This document shows positions 34,067 to 41,531 of a stretch of 64,000 bases of DNA, one piece after another. Each line of letters opens with the position of its first letter. The stretch's first letter is position 1. The position numbers and the translations under genes were made by a program. The notes beneath the pieces were generated by a model, which did not search any database, had not been told where the DNA came from, and saw only the letters and a list, made by a program, of their open reading frames with translations. This stretch comes from Astrobacterium formosum (GTDB taxonomy: Bacteria > Pseudomonadota > Alphaproteobacteria > Rhizobiales > Xanthobacteraceae), in the NCBI GenBank assembly GCA_030848545.1, contig JAVDCA010000031.1:1-64000 (forward strand), given 5' to 3'.

Positions 34067-34786
34067 ATGGCGTCCATGGATGTGGGGCCCATGTGGACGC
34101 GCGCAACCGAAACGCCGACCGGAGCGGACAAGCCAGCCGCGCCCGGCCGCCTGATGAGCACCTATTTGCGGCTGAGACGAATCGCCATTTTCTCGCTCGC
34201 CGGCATCGCGGTGGCTCTGTTCGCCGGCTTCCTCTGGTTCCTGACCCGCGTCCCGCAGGAGGAAATGGCGCTCGCCGACAATGCCGAGGGCATCGTCGTC
34301 CTGACCGGCGGCTCCTCGCGCATCGCCGACGCCGTCGAGCTTCTGGCGTCCGGCCGCGGCCGGCGCCTGCTCATCACCGGCGTCTATCCGCGCACCAGTT
34401 CGGGCGAGCTCGCCCGCCTGGTGCCGAGCCACCAGCCCCTGTTCGCCTGCTGCGTCGATCTCGGCCACACCGCCCGCAACACCATCGGCAACGCCATCGA
34501 GACCCGCCAATGGGTGCGCGAGCGCGGCTTCCGCTCCCTCGTGGTGGTGACATCGGCCTATCACATGCCGCGTGCCATGGCGGAATTCGCCCACCAGTTG
34601 CCCGACGTGACCTTGATCGAATTTCCGGTCGTCTCCGACAAGCGGCGCGCCGAACCCTGGTGGCACGCCACCACGGCCCGTCTCCTCATTTCCGAATATT
34701 TGAAGTATCTCCTGGCCAAGGTCCGCATGGCGCTTGCGCCGCACGCGGACGAGCTTTTCGGCGGCCGGCCCGACACCGATGGCTGA
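34067..34786 (+). CDS. YdcF-family (DUF218) membrane protein
   Basis: A 239-residue protein with one TM (I-A-I-F-S-L-A-G-I-A-V-A-L-F-A-G-F-L-W-F-L, about residues 38-58) and a periplasmic DUF218 domain: I-V-V-L-T-G-G-S-S-R-I-A-D-A, L-L-I-T-G-V-Y-P, A-R-N-T-I-G-N-A-I-E-T, V-T-S-A-Y-H-M-P-R-A-M. Relatives (SanA, ElyC) affect envelope integrity. ATGs at 34067, 34076 and 34091 are all possible starts; 34067 is used without strong reason. It is followed by a PlsC-family gene after 27 bases, so envelope lipid or peptidoglycan work is plausible. Confidence 0.87.
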   Translation: MASMDVGPMWTRATETPTGADKPAAPGRLMSTYLRLRRIAIFSLAGIAVALFAGFLWFLTRVPQEEMALADNAEGIVVLTGGSSRIADAVELLASGRGRRLLITGVYPRTSSGELARLVPSHQPLFACCVDLGHTARNTIGNAIETRQWVRERGFRSLVVVTSAYHMPRAMAEFAHQLPDVTLIEFPVVSDKRRAEPWWHATTARLLISEYLKYLLAKVRMALAPHADELFGGRPDTDG

Positions 34787-34813
34787 GCACGCCGACCAAC
34801 CGGATGTGTCGAC

Positions 34814-35569
34814 GTGCTGTTCCTCCGCTCGCTCCTCTTCAACGCCCTGTTCTATCTCAATCTCATCGCGTTGATGCTCGCCTGCATGCCGGCCCTCGTG
34901 CTGCCGCGGCGCATCACCGTCGAGATGGCGAAACAATGGGGCCGCGCCAGCCTGTGGCTTTTGCGCGTCGTCTGCGGCCTCAAGGTCGAATGGCGCGGCC
35001 TCGAGCACATCCCCAAGGGACCGATCCTGTTCGCCTCCAAGCACCAGTCGACCTGGGAGACGTTTGCGCTGATGACGCTGTTTCCCGATCCGACCTTCAT
35101 CGCCAAGCGCGAGCTGATGTGGATCCCGCTGTTCGGCTGGTGCGGCTGGAAGGCGGGCCTGATCCCGGTCGATCGCGGCGCCGGCCTGAAAACCCTGCGG
35201 GCGATCCAGGCGCGCACCCGCGCGGCGCTGGACGAAGGCCGCCAGATCATCGTCTTTCCGGAAGGCACGCGCCGCGCCGCCGGCGCCGCGCCCGACTACA
35301 AGTCCGGCATCGCCCACATCTATGCGGGCGCGAAGGCGACCTGCGTGCCGGTGGCGCTCAATTCCGGCCTGTTCTGGCCGCGCCGCAAGCTCATCCGCTA
35401 TCCGGGCACGATCGTGGTCGAGTTCATGGCCCCCATCCCGCCCGGCATGCGCCGCGCCGATTTCCTGGTGAAGCTGGAAACCACCATCGAGGCGGCGACC
35501 GCAAAACTCGTCGCCGAGGGCCGCCGCGAACTGGCGGCGCGCGGGTTCAAGGGGCCCGAGGCGGGTTGA
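34814..35569 (+). CDS. 1-acylglycerol-3-phosphate acyltransferase, PlsC family
   Basis: A 251-residue acyltransferase with an N-terminal hydrophobic segment. Block I is K-H-Q-S-T-W-E-T (H then E four residues on, in place of the usual D, a frequent alphaproteobacterial variant), block III is I-V-F-P-E-G-T-R-R, and V-P-V-A-L-N-S-G matches block IV. It would acylate lysophosphatidic acid in membrane phospholipid synthesis. It starts at GTG 34814, close behind the YdcF-family gene. Confidence 0.92.
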   Translation: MLFLRSLLFNALFYLNLIALMLACMPALVLPRRITVEMAKQWGRASLWLLRVVCGLKVEWRGLEHIPKGPILFASKHQSTWETFALMTLFPDPTFIAKRELMWIPLFGWCGWKAGLIPVDRGAGLKTLRAIQARTRAALDEGRQIIVFPEGTRRAAGAAPDYKSGIAHIYAGAKATCVPVALNSGLFWPRRKLIRYPGTIVVEFMAPIPPGMRRADFLVKLETTIEAATAKLVAEGRRELAARGFKGPEAG

Positions 35570-35598
35570 TAGCGAATTCGGCTGATTAGTTTCGCCTC

Positions 35599-35768
35599 CG
35601 CGCCCCGGGCGCGGCGCAGCACGCAGCGGAGCGAAGCGCAGCGGAGTGGTGCGACGCTGAACCGGGGCCTCGCGCCAGCGCATGCGAAGACGGGTGCTGC
35701 GGCAAGGCCCCGGCTCTGCGATGCAGCAGACCGCGAAGAGTGGTCCGCCGCATCGCGTCCGGGGCACG
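35599..35768. repeat. Dispersed ~170-bp element, copy 2
   Basis: Same element as at 7898-8067, in the same orientation and of equal length; it begins CGCGCCCCGGGCGCGGCGCA and ends GTCCGGGGCACG. The flanking CTGATTAGTT is also similar to CTTATCAGTT at copy 1. It opens a gene-poor stretch running to 36415. Confidence 0.7.
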
Positions 35769-35867
35769 AAGGAAGTGATCGGTCGAATTCGGTATAAGGC
35801 GCAGTGACGGCGCGCACGCCGCAACGCGGCCGCGGCGCTTGACGCGCTGGCCTGATCCCAAAAAATC

Positions 35868-35984
35868 TCCCCCGAAAAATCCGAGGGGGATGGAGCGCCG
35901 GGCGGCGCTGGGTATCCTGGTGTCCGTGCCTTGCGACACGGACCGGGCGGCTGGCGAGCCGCCCACGCCTTCCGGCGCTCCATC
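35868..35984. other. Strongly folded multi-hairpin element, candidate structured RNA or repeat
   Basis: An outer 13-bp perfect stem, GATGGAGCGCCGG (35889-35901) with CCGGCGCTCCATC (35972-35984), encloses two inner hairpins: GTCCGTG/CACGGAC (35922-35943) and GGGCGGCT-GGCG-AGCCGCCC (35945-35964). A TCCCCC/GGGGGA hairpin (35868-35890) precedes it and competes for the first bases. This is a branched, three-way-junction fold. The strand of any transcript is unknown. The following 36000-36130 has further short hairpins and GC-rich repeat sequence. Confidence 0.55.
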
Positions 35985-36229
35985 GCGGCTTTTGTCTTTC
36001 CGGGCCGCGCTTTGCGGGAAAACCACTTTTTTGTCGAAAATGCCTTTTCGGTTTCCCCGTCAGCCAGCTCCTGGCAGGGGGCTGTCATCCCCGGGCGGAG
36101 CCCCGGACGCCTGCGCGGAGGTTGACGAGGTCTCCTGACAGGGCCGCATCCCATTCCGTCGCCGAACGTCATCCGGATAACGCCCCTCGGTGAATGGAAC
36201 AGAACGGATAGTGAACATGAATGGGAATG

Positions 36230-36258
36230 TTGTCAAGAGGCGAAAGGATTTTTAGGAT
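36230..36258 (+). promoter_or_regulatory. Candidate sigma-70 promoter ahead of a structured leader
   Basis: TTGTCA at 36230-36235 and TAGGAT at 36253-36258 are separated by 17 bases. Transcription would start near 36265 and give a leader of about 150 bases that includes the alternative hairpins at 36364-36413. Confidence 0.45.
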
Positions 36259-36363
36259 TGATCGCGACCCCGATGCCATCTCGGGTCCGCCCCTCGCCGC
36301 TTCCCGACGCGCGGCGGGTCGGGGTTCGCCCGGTTGGAGATATTGAAGACGCTTGCGTTCGGA

Positions 36364-36413
36364 ATAACCGGCCCCCAGCCGGTTATCCTAAATCTCCGCG
36401 TTTTTAGGATAAC
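36364..36413 (+). promoter_or_regulatory. Two mutually exclusive hairpins before a small ORF, switch-like leader
   Basis: Hairpin 1 pairs ATAACCGGC (36364-36372) with GCCGGTTAT (36378-36386). Hairpin 2 pairs GTTATCCTAAA (36382-36392) with TTTAGGATAAC (36403-36413). They share bases 36382-36386, so only one can form. Hairpin 2 covers AGGA at 36406-36409, the only Shine-Dalgarno-like sequence for ATG 36416. The arrangement resembles a translational switch; no known riboswitch class is recognised. Confidence 0.5.
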
Positions 36414-36415
36414 GC

Positions 36416-36622
36416 ATGCGGCGTATCCCGCTCATCGCGCAATCGCCGTCACGACCCGCGGAAAAGCGGGCCAAGGACCTGGCGCAGGCGCGCGAACTGA
36501 TGGGCATCCTGGAGCAGTCGAACCCGTGGTCGGTCCGCGACGCCCTCGACGGCGCTCGCTCACGCGGCACGAAATGGCGGCAGGCGGTCGACCGATCACT
36601 GGCCGAACTCGGCCTCGCGTGA
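36416..36622 (+). CDS. Small hypothetical protein (68 aa) behind the switch-like leader
   Basis: A 68-residue ORF rich in Ala, Arg and Leu (R-A-K-D-L-A-Q-A-R-E-L-M-G-I-L-E-Q-S-N-P-W-S-V-R-D-A-L). Third codon positions are mostly G or C, as in neighbouring real genes, and AGGA lies six bases before ATG 36416. It is predicted soluble and helical. I do not recognise a family. The position directly after two alternative hairpins supports its being translated under control. Confidence 0.45.
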   Translation: MRRIPLIAQSPSRPAEKRAKDLAQARELMGILEQSNPWSVRDALDGARSRGTKWRQAVDRSLAELGLA

Positions 36623-36668
36623 CCGCCGCGACCGATCCGGTCGTCGGGGGCGACGCAGAAGCGAGGAT

Positions 36669-36693
36669 GGCGGAATAGCTTCGCTATTTCGCC
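36669..36693. terminator. Hairpin after the small ORF
   Basis: GGCGGAATAGC-TTC-GCTATTTCGCC is an 11-bp stem with one mismatch and a three-base loop. It resembles the GGCGCAATA hairpin at 38832. It may end the transcript of the 68-codon ORF or be a REP-like unit. Confidence 0.4.
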
Positions 36694-36823
36694 CTGCGCG
36701 CCCGAGCTGTGCGCCAGTCCAGTTGTGGGCCAAAGCCGACACTCTTGACGCTAAGCAGAGGGGCGCTTTCGGCCGGATCTGACCCGTAGCGGGCATTCGG
36801 TCCGCCAAGTCGTGATCCCTCTT

Positions 36824-37627
36824 TCATGAGTTCGTGGTTTCGTCCGGGATTGGCCAATAGCCTGTACTATACATGAGCGGCGTGGCTAGCTCTGTCCAAA
36901 TAAAGCCATCGCGCGAACGTTCTAGATAGCCGAGAGGGACAAGCGAGCCGAGCACAGTTTGTAGGTCTCCATCGGCCCCGAATGGCCTGTGTGGCTCGAC
37001 TGAAAAGCCCCATCCCCCGCCGTAACTGTTGAACAAGCAGATGAAATTCTCGATCAGCTTGCTTAGCAAAGGGCCCGACGTCCAATTCCGCCTCGCCACG
37101 TGGCCCGCGTCGGAAATGGTGCAATCGAATGCAAAAAAGTAGGCCCAATTCAGTTTGCCATCAAAATCAAGTGGCCGCAGAATCTTTAGCCGCCACAGGG
37201 TCAAGGCAGTCCACTCGAAGGTTGATTCCGACAGATGATAATAGACAGGTCCGACGTCTGGAAACAGTTTACAGCTATCGCGGTCACCTTTGGCCATCTC
37301 GTATGCGTGCTCTGCAATAGCTTGCGCCACCAAGCCGTATGCCGTCTGCCCAATTAAGTCGAGCGAGCCGTGCTGTCGGATCGCCGATGATTCCGGATAG
37401 GGCACGCGGTCCTCTTCGGCAACTTCTGAGACGACGTCGCCGGAAAGGTGCGCGAACTCATGGAGCGCCTGCACGCGGGAGTCAGCCTCAAAAGTATATA
37501 CGCATCGCGAACCTGGCCGGAGCCCTTGCCGAATTGCATCGCCATCCGGCCCTGCTAGGCAGAAGTCCATCCGCCAGCCTCCATAGTTATCCGGCTCTTG
37601 CCATAGCTCATGCAACAGAAGGGCCAT
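36824..37627 (-). CDS. Hypothetical protein with an HEFAH (HExxH) motif
   Basis: A 267-residue protein of no family I recognise. It begins M-A-L-L-L-H-E-L-W-Q-E-P-D-N-Y-G-G-W and carries L-H-E-F-A-H-L-S-G-D at residues 55-64, the HExxH pattern of zinc metallopeptidases. A downstream third ligand is not obvious (A-E-H-A-Y-E-M near 107 is a candidate). No signal peptide or TM is seen. Its GC content is lower than its surroundings, suggesting acquisition. A TTG at 37630 precedes ATG 37627; no clear ribosome-binding site. A metallopeptidase role is speculative. Confidence 0.65.
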   Translation of the reverse strand: MALLLHELWQEPDNYGGWRMDFCLAGPDGDAIRQGLRPGSRCVYTFEADSRVQALHEFAHLSGDVVSEVAEEDRVPYPESSAIRQHGSLDLIGQTAYGLVAQAIAEHAYEMAKGDRDSCKLFPDVGPVYYHLSESTFEWTALTLWRLKILRPLDFDGKLNWAYFFAFDCTISDAGHVARRNWTSGPLLSKLIENFICLFNSYGGGWGFSVEPHRPFGADGDLQTVLGSLVPLGYLERSRDGFIWTELATPLMYSTGYWPIPDETTNS

Positions 37628-37918
37628 CAACTGCGCCAGTTTTCTTGCAGGTTGCTTCCGGGATTGGAGTATACCATAGCGCGTTCACGCGCCACCACGC
37701 TCCGCAGCGGTGAAATTGCTGTTGTGGTCGTGGCGTTAACGTCGCTGATTGACCCTGAGCGGACGGAAGACTTGGCTGGATGGCGTGCAACGCCTATGAA
37801 CAGCTTATGATGCCCGTAAGGTATCGTGCGGGGGCCGATAATGGCGAAGTGCTTTGTGCGCGGCACCGACGTGACCCAGTTCGATCGGCATCGACGTGAC
37901 GCCGTAAGCGGGATTTCC

Positions 37919-38365
37919 ATGTCGGCTGTTCGGACGTCGGGCCTGATGCCTGTTTGCGGTCTTGTCATACTTTCCTGCTTTGCGGTCGCGTCCGTCGGAC
38001 ACGCTGGCGACTACGCCATTGCCTACGGGTTTGATTTTAGTGGAGAGCGCCGAACTCGGGTTGTGGACTCTTGCGATTTCGGTCGGGATTGCATGATCGA
38101 ACTCGGCGTGCAGGACTTGGTCCTCGCGGTGCGCGTCACCGCGACCCGAGGGCGTACCGGGGCTTTCAATTACTGGGCGAACGTCCGCGTTCGTGGTCCG
38201 TCCAGTTGCTGTCTGCTTGGAGGTGGCGACCGTTCGAAAGAGATACCGTTAACAAAGGGCGCCGCCCAACTGGATCTGTTCAGGGGCAGATCTCGACGAG
38301 GCAATGAGTGGGTCAGGAACGAGCAGATTGGCTCGATCTGGATGGCCGTCGCGCCCCCGAACTAA
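37919..38365 (+). CDS. Exported hypothetical protein
   Basis: A 148-residue protein with a signal peptide (L-M-P-V-C-G-L-V-I-L-S-C-F-A-V-A-S-V-G-H-A, then G-D-Y). The mature part has D-S-C-D-F-G-R-D-C and a later S-S-C-C, so disulfides are possible. The frame opens at 37826, but ATG 37919 puts the signal peptide at the N-terminus. It is divergent from the HEFAH gene. No family is recognised; the stretch 38366-38520 after it is empty. Confidence 0.5.
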   Translation: MSAVRTSGLMPVCGLVILSCFAVASVGHAGDYAIAYGFDFSGERRTRVVDSCDFGRDCMIELGVQDLVLAVRVTATRGRTGAFNYWANVRVRGPSSCCLLGGGDRSKEIPLTKGAAQLDLFRGRSRRGNEWVRNEQIGSIWMAVAPPN

Positions 38366-38520
38366 CGCGCGTGTTTGTCCGCAAATGACCCATTGCGTCT
38401 ATAGCCCAAACCGCAGATTAGCAGCAGCATTCGGAGCTCTGCGGACGTGCCGCATGACGGCAAGCAAATCACGCTGCACATGCATTCACCGTAGGCGACG
38501 TTGATCCAGAGGACCGCGTG

Positions 38521-38754
38521 ATGGACCCTCGCGTGATCGAGTTTCTCAAATCCTATTCCCGCGACGACATCTCCGCGACCGCCGCCGCCGGTGAAATCGG
38601 CGGCGGCGCCAATGTGGCCGAGGTGTTCGTCCTTCTGCGCGCGGCCGGCCTGACGCCGCCGGACCCGGACGGCGCGCTCGAACGCGCCGAGTTCGAGCGG
38701 GCGAAGTCGCTGTTCACGCGGCTGTCGCAGGACATCCGCCGGGGCGCCGCCTGA
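38521..38754 (+). CDS. Small hypothetical protein
   Basis: A 77-residue acidic-to-neutral soluble protein beginning M-D-P-R-V-I-E-F-L-K-S-Y-S-R-D-D-I-S, with two predicted helices and a Pro-rich turn (T-P-P-D-P-D). AGAGGA precedes ATG 38521 at proper distance, and codon use is like that of neighbouring genes. I do not recognise it. It stands alone between a gene-poor region and a convergent methyltransferase. Confidence 0.55.
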   Translation: MDPRVIEFLKSYSRDDISATAAAGEIGGGANVAEVFVLLRAAGLTPPDPDGALERAEFERAKSLFTRLSQDIRRGAA

Positions 38755-38831
38755 GAGGCCCCGCGCTCGGCTGGCACGAGGGCGGATGGGCCGAAGGCGT
38801 CATCCCTCCGACCATCCCGGTAACTCATATC

Positions 38832-38858
38832 GGCGCAATACGCTTTCGCTATTGCGCC
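38832..38858. terminator. Perfect hairpin between convergent genes
   Basis: GGCGCAATA at 38832-38840 pairs perfectly with TATTGCGCC at 38850-38858 across CGCTTTCGC, which can itself pair further. It lies between the small + strand gene and the methyltransferase on the - strand, so a bidirectional terminator is likely. Confidence 0.5.
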
Positions 38859-38882
38859 CTACGCCCTCGCGGCCACGCGACC

Positions 38883-39734
38883 TCAGGCCGCCACATCACC
38901 CGGTTCGTCCCGCGACAGCCACCAGCCCTGCCCCGCGAACCAGCACGAGGCGTCGGGCGCGCCGTGCCGGCGCAGGGACTTCACCTCCCTCCAGTCGCCG
39001 CGACCGAACGCCGTGGCGAGGGCGTCGGCCTCGGTGTCGTCGCGCCCGCCCTCGCAGGGGATGAAGGCCGCCGGCTGCACGAAGCGGGCCGCAAAACCCG
39101 AATGGGCGGCCGAACGGGTGACGAGCAGCATGCCGCCGAAGCCGGTGCGGGGCGTCAACGGAAAGAGAAGCCGGCCGCCCTCGCGCAGCGCATCGAGCCA
39201 AATGTCCAGCGGCCGCGTCGCGCCGGCGTTGACGTAGATGGCGTCGCAGGCCGGCAGGGAGCCTTCGGCAGCCGAGTGCGCCACCACCTCGACGTGCCGC
39301 AGCGGCGCGAGATTGTCCTGCGCGCGGCGGGCGAGATCGGCCTCGATCTCATAGGCGTGGACCCGGCCAGCCGGGCCGACCAGATGGGCGAGGATGGCGG
39401 TGTAATAGCCGGTGCCGCAGCCCACATGCACGGCCGTCTCGCCGCCGCGCAGCCCGAGCGCCGCGAGGCAGCGGGCGTGCAGGTGGGGCTCGCCGTTGTT
39501 GATGCGGCGTTCGGGATCGAGCGCGACGACCACGTCCTGATACAGGAAAGCGAGGTCGTCGGACGGCGTCTCCACATAGCCGCCGGCGAAACAGCTCACC
39601 TTCCAGGGACCCGGGCCGACGAAGCGCTCGCGCTCCACGCTCGCGAACGCGTCGATCAGTCGGGCGTCGTCGATCCCGGCCTTGCCGGCGATCATGCGCG
39701 CGAAATAGGTCTTGAGGGCGTTCCGATCCGGCAT
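38883..39734 (-). CDS. Protein-L-isoaspartate methyltransferase-like SAM methyltransferase
   Basis: A 283-residue protein with a class I SAM fold. V-H-V-G-C-G-T-G-Y-Y-T-A-I-L near residue 90 is motif I, and V-E-R-E-R-F-V-G-P-G-P-W and the segment I-N-N-G-E-P-H-L-H-A-R resemble the isoaspartyl methyltransferase substrate side, though its usual S-x-P is altered to G-E-P. It may have a substrate other than isoaspartate. ATG 39734 is where similarity starts; the open frame runs to 39878. It stands alone, convergent with the small gene at 38521. Confidence 0.82.
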   Translation of the reverse strand: MPDRNALKTYFARMIAGKAGIDDARLIDAFASVERERFVGPGPWKVSCFAGGYVETPSDDLAFLYQDVVVALDPERRINNGEPHLHARCLAALGLRGGETAVHVGCGTGYYTAILAHLVGPAGRVHAYEIEADLARRAQDNLAPLRHVEVVAHSAAEGSLPACDAIYVNAGATRPLDIWLDALREGGRLLFPLTPRTGFGGMLLVTRSAAHSGFAARFVQPAAFIPCEGGRDDTEADALATAFGRGDWREVKSLRRHGAPDASCWFAGQGWWLSRDEPGDVAA

Positions 39735-39917
39735 GGACGATGGACCTCCTTTGCTGAATCCCGCGCGGTCATGGCCGCGGGGCACGCGGCGCCGAGGCGC
39801 CTGCCGGGGCGCGCCGGAGCGGAACCCGGTCGCCGGCCGCCGACGTGGCGCCACATCCTTGCCGACATGCTGGTGCAATTTATATCGTCAGTCGATGACA
39901 AAGACTCAACTTGTCCC

Positions 39918-40050
39918 GTCACCCTGAGGCGCCCGGCGTCAGCCGGGCCTCGAAGGGCGACGGGCCGGTCAGCGCCGTCGCTGCTTGTGGTCGGGCTCGG
40001 TACCCGTTCATCCTTCGAGGCTCGCTTGCGCTCGCACCTCAGGATGACGG
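39918..40050. repeat. Dispersed GTCACCCTGAGG...CCTCAGGATGAC repeat
   Basis: GTCACCCTGAGGCGC at the left end and CGCACCTCAGGATGAC at the right are imperfect inverted repeats; inside, GCCTCGAAGGGCGAC faces CCTTCGAGGCTCG. It lies in the divergent gap 39735-40128, which has no gene. Such 130-bp units are common in Hyphomicrobiales. Confidence 0.6.
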
Positions 40051-40128
40051 TCGAATTCAATGACATGTCGATCGCAGGGACTTGCCGACCGCAACGATAC
40101 GACAACGTGCACGAAGGGAAGGAAACGC

Positions 40129-40608
40129 ATGGCCAAGAATACGATCTGCCTGTGGTACGACAAGGACGCCGAGGCGGCCGCGCGGTTTTACGCTGCGACG
40201 TTTCCCGACAGCGCGGTGGGCGCCGTGCACCGGGCGCCGAGCGACTATCCGTCCGGCAAGGCGGGCGACATTCTGATGGTCGAGTTCACGGTCGCGGGCG
40301 TCGCCTGCATCGGCCTCAATGGCGGCCCCGCCTTCACCCACAACGAAGCCTTCTCGTTCCAGATCGTGACCGACGACCAGGAGGAGACCGACCGCTACTG
40401 GAACGCGATCGTGGGCAATGGCGGCCAGGAAAGCGCCTGCGGCTGGTGCAAGGACAAATGGGGCGTGTCGTGGCAGATCACGCCGCGCGTCCTCATGGAG
40501 GCCATGGCCGCCGGCGGCGCCGAGGCCAAGCGCGCCTTCGACGCCATGATGAACATGAAGAAGATCGATGTGGCCGCGATCGCGGCGGCCCGGCGGGGGG
40601 CCGGATAG
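40129..40608 (+). CDS. VOC-family protein (PhnB-like)
   Basis: A 159-residue protein of the vicinal oxygen chelate fold, PhnB/3-demethylubiquinone-methyltransferase-like subgroup. It has W-Y-D-K-D-A-E-A-A-A-R-F-Y-A-A-T-F-P, V-A-C-I-G-L-N-G-G-P-A-F-T-H-N-E-A-F-S-F-Q-I and W-G-V-S-W-Q-I-T-P-R, which are the family hallmarks. ATG 40129 follows AAGGGAAGGAAA; the open frame begins at 40060. Substrate and activity are not known for most members. It stands alone in a divergent gap. Confidence 0.9.
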   Translation: MAKNTICLWYDKDAEAAARFYAATFPDSAVGAVHRAPSDYPSGKAGDILMVEFTVAGVACIGLNGGPAFTHNEAFSFQIVTDDQEETDRYWNAIVGNGGQESACGWCKDKWGVSWQITPRVLMEAMAAGGAEAKRAFDAMMNMKKIDVAAIAAARRGAG

Positions 40609-40619
40609 GCGCTGACGCG

Positions 40620-41228
40620 TCAGGCCTGCGGGCCGGTCGCCGCATAGGCCGGCACGGCGGCCGAGAACCGGTCGAGGAACTGGACCAGGCGCGGATGGGT
40701 CTCGCGCCAGGTGCCGGCGAAACGCAGGTCGCGATAGCCGAGCGCGCAGGCGAGCGCGATCTGGCCCACATGCGGCAAGGCGTCCACGCGCGGAGGGGCG
40801 GCTTCGAGCACGGCGAGGGCGCGCTCGACCTTGCCGGCCTGGAGATCGATCCATTTCGGCTCGTGCTTGGTCGCATCGCGCCAGCGGGTCTCGTAGACCA
40901 GCAGGACGGAGGCATCCATGATGCCGTCCGCCAGCGCCTGCAGCTTGAGGACGTCAAAGCGCGCCGCCGCCGGTTGCGTCGGGATGATGCGGCCGCCGCC
41001 GGCGAGATGATCGAGATATTCGACGATCACGCGCGAGTCGTAGAGCACGGCGCCGTCGTCGAGGACGAGGGTCGGAATCTTGCCGAGCGGGTTCTGGGTG
41101 CGCAGGTCGTCGTTCGGATCGGCGGTGTCGGCGGCGACGATGTGGATGCGGCTGTCGAGGCCGAGCACGGCGGCCGCGATCCTCACCTTGCGGACGAATG
41201 GGGAAGCCGCCGCGGAGCGCAGAATCAT
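40620..41228 (-). CDS. Glutathione S-transferase family protein
   Basis: A 202-residue GST. The N-terminal thioredoxin-like domain starts I-L-R-S-A-A-A-S-P-F-V-R-K-V-R, with the catalytic serine position in A-A-S-P-F-V, N-P-L-G-K-I-P-T-L-V-L-D-D and Y-D-S-R-V-I-V-E-Y-L-D as the glutathione site. The C-terminal helical domain has the usual length. It is convergent with the VOC gene and 12 bases away. The substrate is unknown. Confidence 0.9.
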   Translation of the reverse strand: MILRSAAASPFVRKVRIAAAVLGLDSRIHIVAADTADPNDDLRTQNPLGKIPTLVLDDGAVLYDSRVIVEYLDHLAGGGRIIPTQPAAARFDVLKLQALADGIMDASVLLVYETRWRDATKHEPKWIDLQAGKVERALAVLEAAPPRVDALPHVGQIALACALGYRDLRFAGTWRETHPRLVQFLDRFSAAVPAYAATGPQA

Positions 41229-41372
41229 GGGAGATGCCGATCTATTTTAAAGCCTGAGGGTCCGACGATTTAGTCCGATTCCCGAAGCGCCGTCCACCGA
41301 ACGTGGCTTTGGCAGCTTCGCGGCGCGCCACAACCTACATTGCATTTGTTTTCCGCGCGACTGGACAGAAAT

Positions 41373-41518
41373 CGTGCCCCGGGCGCGGTGCAGCACGCAA
41401 CGGAGCGAAGCGCAGCGGAGTGGTGCGCCGCTGAACCGGGGGCCTTGCGCCGGTCGGCGCCGAGCCAGGCCCCGGGTCTGCGCAGCAGCATTGCATGCTG
41501 CAGCGCGCCCGGGGCACG
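41373..41518. repeat. Dispersed CGTGCCCCGGG...CCGGGGCACG element, copy 3 (shortened)
   Basis: Begins CGTGCCCCGGGCGCGGTGCA and ends GCCCGGGGCACG, sharing both tips and GCGGAGTGGTGCGCCGCTGA with the copies at 7898 and 35599. The right half is shorter by about 24 bases. It lies in the 41229-41531 gap, which has no gene. Confidence 0.65.
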
Positions 41519-41531
41519 AAAACCGAACCGA

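Noticed and set aside
35839-36138. A 99-codon ORF starting near the multi-hairpin element
   Set aside because: It lies wholly within the folded repeat-like element and its sequence is explained by that structure; similar spurious small proteins are often annotated in such repeats.
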